Below are positions 47,294 to 56,513 of a stretch of DNA of 64,000 nt, piece by piece. The notes beneath the pieces are model-generated. The model worked only from the letters and a program-made list of their open reading frames with translations. It was not told the origin of the DNA and searched no databases. A program made the position numbers and the translations under genes. Each line of letters opens with the position of its first letter. Within the stretch, counting starts at the first letter, position 1. The stretch is taken from NCBI GenBank assembly GCA_902779535.1, contig CACZBX010000001.1, positions 86,794 to 150,793 on the forward strand. Reading direction: 5' to 3'. The stretch is from an uncultured Bacteroidales bacterium (GTDB taxonomy: Bacteria; Bacteroidota; Bacteroidia; Bacteroidales; Bacteroidaceae).

Positions 47294-47411
47294 ATTTGTC
47301 GAGTTTTCACCCTCATTTATCGATTTTTTTCATCCAAAAGCTCAGGTTTTTTGCTTAAAAACTCAGTTTTCTCAGAAAACTCAGAGTACTCCGAATACTC
47401 TGAATGCTCAG
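47294..47411. repeat. Dispersed CTCAG-rich repeat, copy 2
   Basis: It begins ATTTGTCGAGTTTTC and continues through CCTCATTTATCGA, TCCAAAA, CTCAGGTT and AAAAACTCAG, parallel to copy 1 at 2961-3060. It then has extra CTCAG units (at 47341, 47362, 47371, 47380 and 47407) and an inverted repeat TCAGAGTA/TACTCTGA (47381-47388 with 47396-47403). The rest of the gap to the SecDF promoter (47412-47611) is AT-rich, with nothing else recognised. Confidence 0.75.
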
Positions 47412-47611
47412 ACCAATCAACTCTTCATCTGTTGTCTTTATTATATAAGGTATAAGTTTTTTTCTACGAGATGATGCAATCAAAAGAAGGAACCTCAAAA
47501 TTTGCTCATTTTTACCTTATGAGAGGTGTGAAAAAGGGACGATTCTATCCTTTTTTGTGCTTTAAAACTCAAATATTTAAGATTTATCCCTTTTAGTTTT
47601 GAAAAAAGAAC

Positions 47612-47619
47612 TATATTTG
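47612..47619 (+). promoter_or_regulatory. -7 promoter element of secDF
   Basis: TATATTTG matches TAnnTTTG, 55 bases before the start codon. Confidence 0.6.
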
Positions 47620-47674
47620 CAACCTTGATTGAGTAGAATATATTTAAAAGTAAATAATAAAATTAAAAAGTATC

Positions 47675-50674
47675 ATGCAGAACAAAGGACTTGTTAAGTT
47701 TTTTGCGTTGGCTTTGACTTTGGTTTGCTTGTTCTATTTGTCCTTTTCGTTTGTGACTCGCTACCATACAAAGAAGGCGGCTCAGGACCCTCAGGGCGTG
47801 GAACATTACATGGATTCCATGGCAAACAAGAAAGTGTATTTGGGCTATACGCTAAAAAAATGTCGTGAGATGGAAATTGGTCTGGGATTGGACTTGAAGG
47901 GCGGTATGAACGTCATCTTGGAAGTCTCAGTACCGGATGTTATTAAAGCATTGGCTGATCATAAGAGTGATGAGGCTTTCAATCAAGCAGTAAGCATTGC
48001 TTCTAAACAATCCGTAACCAGTCAAGAAGATTTTGTCACTTTATTCATTCGTGAATACAAACGTTTGGCTCCTGAAGGTAAGTTGGCCGAATTGTTTGCT
48101 ACACAGCAGCTGAAGGATAAGGTTAATACCCGTAGCACTGACGCTGAAGTAGAGAAGGTATTGCGCGAAGAGGTGAAAGCGGCTATTGATAACTCATTTA
48201 ACGTATTACGTACACGTATCGACCGCTTTGGTGTCGTTCAGCCTAACATCCAGAACTTGGAAGGTAGCATGGGTCGTATCATGGTCGAGTTGCCGGGTAT
48301 CAAGGAACCGGAACGTGTAAGAAAGTTGTTGCAAGGTTCTGCAAACCTCGAATTCTGGGAAACTTACTATCCAAGTGAAGTTTATCCTTATTTGACAGCT
48401 TTGGATAGTCGTCTGCGCGACAATGCAGCTGTTGGAACGGATACAACAACCGTGAAGGCTGAAACACCGGAAGTAAAGACTTCGACAGATAGCCTTTCTG
48501 CTGTTTTGAATGCTGAGAATGCACAGAGCAGAGAGCAAATCGAGCAGATGAAGAAAGAGCATCCATTGCTCGCCATCCTGCAGTTGAACAACCAACAAGG
48601 TGGTGCTATCGCTGGTTATGCTGACTATCGTGATACTGCTGCAATCAATACCTTTATCCGTTCAAAAGAAGCAGAGAGCATTCTGCCGAAAGACCTTCGT
48701 CTGAAATGGAGTGTTGCCGCTTCTGATTTGGATAAGAGTGAGCGTATCTTCGAATTGTATGCTATCAAGGTAACTGAACGTAGTGGTCGTGCTCCTTTGG
48801 AAGGCGATGTGATTACTGATGCTCGCGATACATACGATCAGCGAAGCAATCCTGCTGTAAGCATGTCAATGAATACAGACGGTGCTCGTCGTTGGGCTCA
48901 GTTGACAAAGAACAACATCAACCGTTCAATCGCTATCGTTTTGGATGGCTATGTATACAGTGCTCCAAACGTAATGAACGAAATCAACGGAGGTAACTCT
49001 GAAATTACTGGTAACTTCACGATCGAGACTACCAAAGACTTGGCAAACGTCTTGAAATCTGGTAAGATGCCGGCTCCTGCACGTATCGTTCAGGAAGATA
49101 TCGTTGGTCCTTCTTTGGGTCAGGAATCTATTAACCAAGGTATTATGTCATTCATTGTTGCATTGATTCTCTTGATGATATATATGTGCGCAATGTACGG
49201 CTTGATTCCGGGTATGGTTGCTAACTGTGCGTTGATCTTCAACTTCTTCTTCACTTTGGGTATCTTGACATCCTTCCAGGCTGCCTTGACCATGTCAGGT
49301 ATTGCCGGTATGGTATTGTCACTTGGTATGGCTGTGGATGCAAATGTGTTGATCTATGAACGTACGAAGGAAGAGATGCGCGGTGGTAAGAGTGTGAAAG
49401 CTGCGTTGGCTGCTGGTTACTCTAACGCCTTCTCCGCAATCTTCGACTCTAACTTAACATCTATCATCACAGGTATTATCTTGTTCAACTTTGGTACAGG
49501 TCCTATCCGTGGATTTGCTACGACGTTGATCATTGGTATTCTCTGTTCATTCTTCACAGCAGTATTCCTGACACGTGTTGTTTATGAACACTTCATGAAT
49601 AAGGATAAGTGGTTAGATTTGACATTTACAACTCCGTTGTCAAAGAACTTGATGCAGAATGTACACTATAAGTTCATGGGCATCTGGAAACGTTCATTCA
49701 CAATCTTTGCTGTGTTGATTGCAATCTGTGCTGTATCATTCTTAGTTCGTGGTTTGTCACAGAGCATCGACTTCACTGGTGGTCGTAACTTCGTCGTTCA
49801 GTTCGAGAAGCAAGTTGAGCCAGAAGATGTTCGTGCTTTGTTGTCACAGAATGATTCTATCCAGGCAACTGGTTCTAACGTAACTGCTATTGCTTTGGGT
49901 ACTGACCATAAGACAATCCGTATCTCAACCAACTATCGTATCACTGAGGATTCAGAGACTATCGACTCTGAAATCGAGCGCTTCTTGTATGACGCTTTGT
50001 CGGGTGGTAACTTGTTGGAGACAGGTACTTCATATGAGAAGTTCATCGATCGTGATAACCGCGAAGGTGGTTCAATCATCAGTTCACAGAAGGTTGGTCC
50101 AAGTATCGCTGAGGATATCAAGACTTCTGCAATCTGGTCGGTTGTATTGGCATTGATCGCTATCGGCTTGTACATTCTGTTGCGTTTCCGTGATATCGCA
50201 TTCAGTATTGGTGCTACCGTAGCATTGTGCGTCGATACCTTCCTAATTATCGGTGCATACTCATTGTGTTATGGATGGGCTCCGTTCTCATTGGAGATCG
50301 ATCAGACATTCATTGGTGCTATCTTGACGGCTATCGGTTACTCTATCAACGATAAGGTGGTTATCTTCGACCGTATCCGTGAGTATTTCAGATTGTATCC
50401 GAAACGTGATCACTTCTCATTGTTCAATGATTCGTTGAACTCAACGTTGGCTCGTACGATCAACACCTCTGTAAGTACATTGATCGTGTTGTTGTGTATC
50501 TTCATTCTTGGTGGTGACAGTATCCGCAGCTTCGCTTTCGCAATGATTCTTGGTGTTGTTATCGGTACATGTACTTCATTGTTCATCGCTGCTCCTACAG
50601 CATACCTCGTTATGGGTAAGCGTATGCCGAAGGATGTAGAGAAAGAACTGAAGGCTGCTGAAGCAAAGGCTTAA
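47675..50674 (+). CDS. secDF: Fused protein translocase subunit SecDF
   Basis: A 999-residue membrane protein joining SecD (about 1-630) and SecF (about 660-985), the normal form in Bacteroidetes. The first membrane helix is at about 8-27. SecD motifs include LGLDLKGGMNVILEV, TRIDRFGVVQPNIQ and GMAVDANVLIYER; SecF motifs include QSIDFTGGRNFVVQFE and AIGYSINDKVVIFDRIRE. A large periplasmic region separates the first two helices. It uses the proton gradient to pull exported proteins through SecYEG. It is monocistronic and followed by a strong terminator. Confidence 0.97.
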   Translation: MQNKGLVKFFALALTLVCLFYLSFSFVTRYHTKKAAQDPQGVEHYMDSMANKKVYLGYTLKKCREMEIGLGLDLKGGMNVILEVSVPDVIKALADHKSDEAFNQAVSIASKQSVTSQEDFVTLFIREYKRLAPEGKLAELFATQQLKDKVNTRSTDAEVEKVLREEVKAAIDNSFNVLRTRIDRFGVVQPNIQNLEGSMGRIMVELPGIKEPERVRKLLQGSANLEFWETYYPSEVYPYLTALDSRLRDNAAVGTDTTTVKAETPEVKTSTDSLSAVLNAENAQSREQIEQMKKEHPLLAILQLNNQQGGAIAGYADYRDTAAINTFIRSKEAESILPKDLRLKWSVAASDLDKSERIFELYAIKVTERSGRAPLEGDVITDARDTYDQRSNPAVSMSMNTDGARRWAQLTKNNINRSIAIVLDGYVYSAPNVMNEINGGNSEITGNFTIETTKDLANVLKSGKMPAPARIVQEDIVGPSLGQESINQGIMSFIVALILLMIYMCAMYGLIPGMVANCALIFNFFFTLGILTSFQAALTMSGIAGMVLSLGMAVDANVLIYERTKEEMRGGKSVKAALAAGYSNAFSAIFDSNLTSIITGIILFNFGTGPIRGFATTLIIGILCSFFTAVFLTRVVYEHFMNKDKWLDLTFTTPLSKNLMQNVHYKFMGIWKRSFTIFAVLIAICAVSFLVRGLSQSIDFTGGRNFVVQFEKQVEPEDVRALLSQNDSIQATGSNVTAIALGTDHKTIRISTNYRITEDSETIDSEIERFLYDALSGGNLLETGTSYEKFIDRDNREGGSIISSQKVGPSIAEDIKTSAIWSVVLALIAIGLYILLRFRDIAFSIGATVALCVDTFLIIGAYSLCYGWAPFSLEIDQTFIGAILTAIGYSINDKVVIFDRIREYFRLYPKRDHFSLFNDSLNSTLARTINTSVSTLIVLLCIFILGGDSIRSFAFAMILGVVIGTCTSLFIAAPTAYLVMGKRMPKDVEKELKAAEAKA

Positions 50675-50695
50675 TCGGAATATTTCAAATATGAA

Positions 50696-50726
50696 GAGGC
50701 TTCTCAAAGTGAGAAGCCTCTTTTTT
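50696..50726 (+). terminator. Terminator of secDF
   Basis: The 11-bp perfect stem GAGGCTTCTCA/TGAGAAGCCTC (50696-50706 with 50710-50720) is followed by six T. Confidence 0.95.
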
Positions 50727-50741
50727 ATGGGGGATAAAATA

Positions 50742-50772
50742 AATCCGGCTGCAATCAAAGTGCAGCCGGATT
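50742..50772 (-). terminator. Terminator of the threonine dehydrogenase gene
   Basis: The 12-bp perfect stem AATCCGGCTGCA/TGCAGCCGGATT (50742-50753 with 50761-50772) is followed on the minus strand by a T-rich stretch, 24 bases past the stop codon. Confidence 0.85.
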
Positions 50773-50796
50773 CTTTTCTATGTGGTGTGGAATTAT

Positions 50797-51753
50797 TTAT
50801 TTTCCGAATTTAATTTTCAGTTTAGCCAACATGTCTTTAGTCATCTCATCCAATCCATATTCCGGTTTCCAGCCCCATTCTTCACGGGCACATGTATCAT
50901 CCAGGCGGTTTGGCCAAGACTCTGCAATGCTTTGACGCAATGGGTCAACATCGTAAGTCATTTCGAAATCAGGAACATATTCTTTAATCTTCTTGTAGAT
51001 AATCTCTGGATCAAAACTCATTGAAGCAATGTTGAATGAGTTGCGATGAACTAAGCGAGAAGGATCAGCTTCCATGATTTCAATGGCTCCACGCAATGCA
51101 TCCGGCATGTACATCATATCCATATATGTACCTTGTTTGATCGGACAGGTAAATTTTTTACCTTGGGCAGCATAATAGTAGATATCAACAGCATAGTCGG
51201 TTGTGCCACCACCCGGAGGTGTCACGTATGAAATTAAACCAGGGAATCGTACTGAACGAGTATCGACACCAAACTTATGGAAATAGTAATTGCTCAATAA
51301 CTCACCGGTAACCTTTGTTACACCATACATGGTTTGAGGTTGTTGGATTGTATCCTGCGGTGTACCATCTTTAGGGGAGTTCGGGCCGAATGAACCAATA
51401 GAACTTGGAGTAAAAGCAGCACATTTCAGTTCACGCGAAACTTCCAATACGTTCATCAAACCACCGATGCCAATCTTCCATGCTAACTGTGGCTTTGCCT
51501 CTGCAACAGCCGAAAGTAATGCTGCCAGATTGTAAATCGTATCTACATTGTATTTTTTCACAGCGTCAGCAATCTGCTGGGCATTTGTAATATCTACAAT
51601 CATCGAAGGTCCAGATTCTGCCAAATCACCTTTTGGTTCTGCTCCAGGAATATATCCTGCTACTACGTTTCCTCCTTTGTAAATGCCTCTCAGCTTCATC
51701 GTTAGTTCCGAGCCTATCTGGCCGGTGGAACCAATAATCAGTATGTTCTTCAT
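50797..51753 (-). CDS. L-threonine 3-dehydrogenase, short-chain (GalE-like) type
   Basis: A 318-residue extended SDR. The cofactor site is ILIIGSTGQIGSEL, the catalytic Tyr-Lys pair is in YGVTKVTGELL, and the substrate-site blocks TPSSIGSFGP, RFPGLISYVTPPGGGTTDYAVDIYYYA and MYMPDALRGAIEIM are those of SDR-type threonine dehydrogenases. It oxidises L-threonine to 2-amino-3-ketobutyrate with NAD. The enzyme that finishes the reaction, Kbl, is encoded divergently 168 bases away. This is the GalE-like form, unrelated in fold to the zinc Tdh of E. coli. Confidence 0.9.
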   Translation of the reverse strand: MKNILIIGSTGQIGSELTMKLRGIYKGGNVVAGYIPGAEPKGDLAESGPSMIVDITNAQQIADAVKKYNVDTIYNLAALLSAVAEAKPQLAWKIGIGGLMNVLEVSRELKCAAFTPSSIGSFGPNSPKDGTPQDTIQQPQTMYGVTKVTGELLSNYYFHKFGVDTRSVRFPGLISYVTPPGGGTTDYAVDIYYYAAQGKKFTCPIKQGTYMDMMYMPDALRGAIEIMEADPSRLVHRNSFNIASMSFDPEIIYKKIKEYVPDFEMTYDVDPLRQSIAESWPNRLDDTCAREEWGWKPEYGLDEMTKDMLAKLKIKFGK

Positions 51754-51784
51754 TTCTGTTATTAGTTTGGATAACTTTTTGTCG

Positions 51785-51792
51785 CAAAGATA
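51785..51792 (-). promoter_or_regulatory. -7 promoter element of the threonine dehydrogenase gene
   Basis: On the minus strand this reads TATCTTTG, 31 bases before the start codon. For kbl, on the other side, only a weak GAACTTTG near 51859 is seen. Confidence 0.6.
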
Positions 51793-51920
51793 GCGATAAT
51801 ACCGCTTATATATCCAAAAAAACCATTTATTTTTTCTTTATTCTCGGAAAAATTATAGAACTTTGTCAAATACAATTGAAGTCGAATATTTATTGTTTAA
51901 CGAAATAAAAAATATAAGTC

Positions 51921-53111
51921 ATGTATGGTGAAGTGAAAGAGTTCCTGACAAAGGAATTGGCCGACATCAAAGCTGCCGGTTTATATAAGGAAGAGCGAAT
52001 TATTACGACTGCACAGCGTGCCGATATCAAGGTTCGTCCGGGCAAGGAAGTATTGAATTTCTGTGCAAATAACTATTTAGGTCTTTCTGACAACTCTCGT
52101 CTGATGAATGCAGCTGTTGAAACGATGAAGACTCATGGTTTTGGTATGTCATCCGTACGTTTTATCTGTGGTACTCAAGACATCCATAAAGAGTTGGAAG
52201 CTGCAATCTCCGACTATTTCCACACTGAGGATACAATTCTCTATGGTTCATGTTTTGATGCGAATGGCGGTCTGTTCGAAGGTATTCTTTCAGCAGAAGA
52301 TGCTATCATCTCAGATGCTCTGAACCATGCTTCCATCATTGACGGTGTGCGTTTATGCAAGGCAAAACGTTATCGTTATGCAAACGCTAATATGGAAGAG
52401 TTGGAAGAATGCTTGAAGCAGGCTCAAGAACAGCGCTTCCGTATTATTGCGACTGACGGTGTCTTCTCGATGGACGGCAATGTAGCTCCGATGGACAAGA
52501 TCTGTGATCTGGCTGAGAAATACAATGCGTTAGTTATGGTTGACGAATCTCACTCAGCGGGAGTTGTTGGTCCTACTGGCCACGGAACAGCTGAACAGTT
52601 TAACTTGTATGGCCGCATCGACATCTTTACTGGTACATTAGGAAAGGCCTTTGGTGGTGCCATGGGCGGATTCACGACTGGACGGAAAGAGATTATCGAT
52701 ATGCTTCGTCAGCGTTCACGTCCTTATCTGTTCTCTAACTCTATTGCACCAAGTATCGTTGGAGCCAGCATCGAAATGTTTAAGATGTTGAAGGAAAGTG
52801 ATGCTTTGCATACTAAGTTGGTCAACAATGTGAACTATTTCCGTGATAAGATGATGGCCGCTGGCTTCGATATCAAACCAACCCAAAGTGCTATCTGTGC
52901 CGTTATGTTATATGATGCGAAGTTATCACAAGACTTCGCTGCCCGTATGCAAGAGGAAGGCATCTATGTAACTGGTTTCTACTATCCTGTAGTGCCGAAA
53001 GGTGAAGCACGTATCCGTGTACAGTTATCCGCAGGTCATGAACGTGAACATTTGGACAAGGCTATCGCAGCCTTTATCAAGGTGGGCAAGGAATTGAACG
53101 TAATCAAATAA
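51921..53111 (+). CDS. kbl: Glycine C-acetyltransferase (2-amino-3-ketobutyrate CoA ligase) Kbl
   Basis: A 396-residue PLP enzyme of the alpha-oxoamine synthase family. Typical blocks are LNFCANNYLGLSDN, GFGMSSVRFICGTQDIHKELE, SDALNHASIIDG, VMVDESHSAGVVGPTGHGT, and the PLP Lys in FTGTLGKAFGGAMGG (about residue 244). It converts 2-amino-3-ketobutyrate and CoA to glycine and acetyl-CoA. The divergent threonine dehydrogenase supplies its substrate. Serine palmitoyltransferase is a close relative, but the start sequence and the neighbour favour Kbl. Confidence 0.93.
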   Translation: MYGEVKEFLTKELADIKAAGLYKEERIITTAQRADIKVRPGKEVLNFCANNYLGLSDNSRLMNAAVETMKTHGFGMSSVRFICGTQDIHKELEAAISDYFHTEDTILYGSCFDANGGLFEGILSAEDAIISDALNHASIIDGVRLCKAKRYRYANANMEELEECLKQAQEQRFRIIATDGVFSMDGNVAPMDKICDLAEKYNALVMVDESHSAGVVGPTGHGTAEQFNLYGRIDIFTGTLGKAFGGAMGGFTTGRKEIIDMLRQRSRPYLFSNSIAPSIVGASIEMFKMLKESDALHTKLVNNVNYFRDKMMAAGFDIKPTQSAICAVMLYDAKLSQDFAARMQEEGIYVTGFYYPVVPKGEARIRVQLSAGHEREHLDKAIAAFIKVGKELNVIK

Positions 53112-53146
53112 TCAGGAGCTTAAAACTTAGATAGAGATTATGATAG

Positions 53147-53180
53147 ATGGCGAAGTTGTTTAACAGCTTCGCCATTTCTT
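53147..53180 (+). terminator. Terminator of kbl
   Basis: The stem ATGGCGAAG/CTTCGCCAT (53147-53155 with 53167-53175) is followed by TTCTT, a weak T-run. Confidence 0.75.
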
Positions 53181-53265
53181 ATATGCCCTATTTGAAAAGA
53201 AAAACAATATAATCACTCTATTTCTCAATGCTTTTTATTATATTCGCTTTGATAAAAGCGGAAAT

Positions 53266-54111
53266 ATGAAAGTTGTAGCAGACTGTGGTTCGACTAAGAC
53301 CAGTTGGGGATGTATCCTTGGTGACACTAACTCGATTCGTTTTACGAGTAGAGGATACAACCCTGCATACCTATCCGAAGAGGAGATGGTTGAAGATATG
53401 ATTGCGTCGTATCCTCATGAACTAAATAGAGATTTGGTAGATGGTGTATACTTCTATGGTGCAGGAATTATTCCACTATTGGAACCTGTGATGGAAAGAG
53501 TATTGAGTCAGGTTTTTCCTTTTGCCAAGACAATAGTAGCACGATCCGATCTTGTCGGTGCTTGTAAAGCTTTACTGGGCGATGAGCGTGGATTCGCTGC
53601 TATTCTTGGGACAGGGATGAATACATGCATCTATGATGGAAAGAAGGTGGAACAAAGGGTTGGATCATTGGGCTTTATTTTAGGTGATGAGGGTAGTGGT
53701 GCATATATCGGGCGTATCCTTCTCCGAGATTATCTCCGAGGTAACCTTTCGGTGTATGCACAACAGCGAATACAAGATTATTTGCAATTGTCGGATGACG
53801 AAATCATCCGTAAGGTCTATAAGGAACCAATGCCCAATCGATTCTGTGCCTCTCTCTGTAAGCTACTCGATGAGGAAGCAATGCAACATGACGATCTTTA
53901 TTCATTGGTGCGAAGTGCATTTGATGATTTCTTCTCTCATGTGATAATGCATTATGATGGATACCAGCATTATCGCTTCAATGCAGTTGGTTCTATAGCT
54001 TACATATTTAAGAGTCTCCTTGAAGAAATGCTTCAAGAACGAGGTATGCAGATGGGAGTTGTCTTGCGTGACCCTCTGGATGGATTAATCAATTATCATA
54101 AAAATAGATGA
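53266..54111 (+). CDS. BadF/BadG-type sugar kinase (N-acetylglucosamine kinase-like)
   Basis: A 281-residue protein of the ASKHA ATPase fold. The phosphate-1 motif is VVADCGSTKTSWG, the central AILGTGMNTCIYDG and GFILGDEGSGAYIGR form phosphate-2 and adenosine regions. The BadF/BadG/BcrA family includes eukaryotic-type GlcNAc kinase and bacterial glucosamine kinases. It probably phosphorylates an amino sugar in the cytoplasm. Its stop overlaps the start of the GH78 gene (ATGA), so it heads a small operon; the link between an amino-sugar kinase and a rhamnosidase-type enzyme is not obvious. Confidence 0.82.
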   Translation: MKVVADCGSTKTSWGCILGDTNSIRFTSRGYNPAYLSEEEMVEDMIASYPHELNRDLVDGVYFYGAGIIPLLEPVMERVLSQVFPFAKTIVARSDLVGACKALLGDERGFAAILGTGMNTCIYDGKKVEQRVGSLGFILGDEGSGAYIGRILLRDYLRGNLSVYAQQRIQDYLQLSDDEIIRKVYKEPMPNRFCASLCKLLDEEAMQHDDLYSLVRSAFDDFFSHVIMHYDGYQHYRFNAVGSIAYIFKSLLEEMLQERGMQMGVVLRDPLDGLINYHKNR

Positions 54112-56501
54112 AAAAGCTGTTATTTTTTGCAGTCCTTTTCTGCTGGAGTCTGCTCTGTCAGGCTGGTGGCGGAATGAATAAGTACGAGGCAAAGCCAAGT
54201 CTAGAATGGACAACTCAAAAATGGCAGGCAAGTTGGATCGCCTGTCCTGATGTCTCGCCATATGACTATGGGGTATATCATTTCCGTAAGACTTTCCGCT
54301 TAGACAGTGTACCATCATCATTTATCATCAATGTTTCAGCTGATAATCGTTATCGCTTGTTTGTTAATGGTGAACCTGTTTGCTATGGCCCTGCACGAGG
54401 AGATATCAATCATTGGTATTTCGAAACGGTAGATATAGCATCATTATTGAAAGCTGGTGAGAATACCTTAGCGGCTTTAGTGTGGAATGCCGGTCCCTAT
54501 ACGCCAGGAGCGCAGATGACACTTCGTTCGGGTTTTATCTTGCAAGGAAATACAGACGCTGAAGCACTGGTAAACACCAACAGCAGTTGGAAGGTGCTTC
54601 ACGATTTGTCGTATGCTCCTTCTATACAAGGACGTGAGGACACGGGTGCTGCAGATATTGTTAGGGGAGATGTTTATCCTTGGGGATGGGAACAGCCATC
54701 TTTTGATGATCGCTTATGGAAAAGTGCACAGCAGGTGGCTCAAGGTCAATCGTATGGTACGGGGACTGGTTATGATTGGGTACTTTGTGCTCGAGATATT
54801 CCGTTGATGGAAGATGCTTTATTGCGAATGAAAAGAATCCGTCGAACAGTGGGCATTACTATTTCCGATGCATTCTTACAAGGGGAATCCCCCATTGTTG
54901 TTCCTGCAAATAAAACAGTGTCGATTTTGATTGATCAGACTTTCTTGACAAATGCATATCCTGAACTGATTGTATCGAAAGGGAAGGGGAGTGAGATTCG
55001 GATGCGCTATGGTGAGGCTTTATATAAGGAGAGTTGGAATAAAGCGAATCGTAACGATATTGATGGTCGAGTAATTAAGAGTTTTGCAGATATCTACTAT
55101 CCCGATGGAGGCGATAAACGTATGTTTCGCCCACTTTGGTTCCGCACATATCGCTACTTGCAATTAGATATCATCACGAAGGATGAGCCATTGACCATTA
55201 ACGACATCTATGGAATGTATACCGCATATCCGTTTCGTGAGAATGGCAGTTTCTCCAGCAATGACCCTGTAATGAAAAATATTTGGGAAGTGGGCTGGCG
55301 TACTGCACGCCTTTGTGCCAACGAAACATATTTTGATTGTCCTTTCTATGAACAATTGCAATATGTAGGAGATACGCGTATCCAAGCATTAATATCCTTG
55401 TATGTCGATGGCGATGATCGTCTGATGCGTAAAGCCATTAAAATGTTTGATTACTCCAGAACGTACGAAGGAATAACGGCAAGCCGTTATCCAAGTCGTG
55501 TACCACAGATGATTCCTCCTTTCTCTTTGTATTGGATAAATATGGTGCATGATTATTGGATGTTTCGTGATGATCCCGACTTTGTGAAGTCGTGCATCCC
55601 TGGGATTAAGACTGTTCTGGAATGGTTTGCCGATAAGATAGAACCACGTACTGGGGTACTTGGACCTCTTCCCCATTGGAACTTTATCGACTGGCCAAAG
55701 GAATGGCCATGGGATAACAATGCTCCGTTGGGTGGTACACATAAAGCTTCCAAGCAAGGAGGTTCTGCTATTCTGACACTGCAGTTTGCTTATGCTTTGA
55801 AAGAAGCAGCAGAGTTGTTGTGTGCGTTTGGGGAGGATGATTTGGGTTTATATTATAAAAATATGGGTATTTCTTTAGGGCAGATGGTCTGGAATCATTG
55901 TTGGAATGCGAGTCGGCAAGAGTTGGCAGATGATCTTGGAGGTACCAGTTATAGTCAACACGTCAATATCATGGGAATTCTTTCGGATGCTGTTCCACAT
56001 GACAAACAAGTGGCACTTTTCCAAAAGTTGAACACTGACCCTTCACTTATTCAAGCAACATTCTATTACCGCTTTTATCTCTTTAGAGCCTTGAAGAAGG
56101 TTGGATTGGCCGAAGATTACACATCAATGCTCCAACCTTGGAAGGATATGCTAAACATCGGTCTGACAACATTTGCCGAGAATCCAGAACCTACACGTTC
56201 TGACTGCCATGCGTGGAGTGCAAGCCCGCTCATCGACTTCTTGGCAACGGTGTGTGGCATAGAACCGGCAGAGCCTGGCTTTAAGTCTGTAAAGATTGAA
56301 CCACATCTGGGAGTCTTGCAAGAGGTAGAAGGAAAAATGCCTCATCCGAATGGATTGATTTCTGTTTCCTTAAAGCAAAAAGGAAAGAAGTTAAGAGGAG
56401 AAGTTATCCTACCTTCCAATCTTTCAGGTACTTTTGTTTGGCAAGGTAATACAATGATGCTGAATGCAGGGAGTAATAAGATAAATGTTACAAAGAAATA
56501 A
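54108..56501 (+). CDS. Secreted alpha-L-rhamnosidase-like glycosidase, family GH78
   Basis: A 797-residue protein with signal peptide about 1-20. N-terminal beta domains (about 35-330) include the carbohydrate-binding-like FRLDSVPSSFIINVSADNRYRLFVNG. An (alpha/alpha)6 barrel (about 375-700) and a C-terminal beta domain (from about 715) follow. In the barrel, YFDCPFYEQLQYVGDTR carries the acid Glu at about residue 415, and FAENPEPTRSDCHAWSASP carries a second acidic site. This is GH78. The usual motif is DCPQRDER; the FYEQLQYVGD form marks a divergent subfamily whose substrate may differ from rhamnose. It is coupled to the BadF kinase upstream and to an esterase 12 bases downstream. Confidence 0.85.
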   Translation: MKKLLFFAVLFCWSLLCQAGGGMNKYEAKPSLEWTTQKWQASWIACPDVSPYDYGVYHFRKTFRLDSVPSSFIINVSADNRYRLFVNGEPVCYGPARGDINHWYFETVDIASLLKAGENTLAALVWNAGPYTPGAQMTLRSGFILQGNTDAEALVNTNSSWKVLHDLSYAPSIQGREDTGAADIVRGDVYPWGWEQPSFDDRLWKSAQQVAQGQSYGTGTGYDWVLCARDIPLMEDALLRMKRIRRTVGITISDAFLQGESPIVVPANKTVSILIDQTFLTNAYPELIVSKGKGSEIRMRYGEALYKESWNKANRNDIDGRVIKSFADIYYPDGGDKRMFRPLWFRTYRYLQLDIITKDEPLTINDIYGMYTAYPFRENGSFSSNDPVMKNIWEVGWRTARLCANETYFDCPFYEQLQYVGDTRIQALISLYVDGDDRLMRKAIKMFDYSRTYEGITASRYPSRVPQMIPPFSLYWINMVHDYWMFRDDPDFVKSCIPGIKTVLEWFADKIEPRTGVLGPLPHWNFIDWPKEWPWDNNAPLGGTHKASKQGGSAILTLQFAYALKEAAELLCAFGEDDLGLYYKNMGISLGQMVWNHCWNASRQELADDLGGTSYSQHVNIMGILSDAVPHDKQVALFQKLNTDPSLIQATFYYRFYLFRALKKVGLAEDYTSMLQPWKDMLNIGLTTFAENPEPTRSDCHAWSASPLIDFLATVCGIEPAEPGFKSVKIEPHLGVLQEVEGKMPHPNGLISVSLKQKGKKLRGEVILPSNLSGTFVWQGNTMMLNAGSNKINVTKK

Positions 56502-56513
56502 AATAGTAGAAAG

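Noticed and set aside
47241-47474. Small open frames after the helicase gene
   Set aside because: They run through the terminator and the CTCAG repeat, have Ser/Phe-rich low-complexity products and no promoter or start context.
51921-53111. Serine palmitoyltransferase
   Set aside because: The same enzyme family and the possible sphingolipid pair at 26.7-28.6 kb made this tempting, but the N-terminal sequence and the divergent threonine dehydrogenase fit Kbl.
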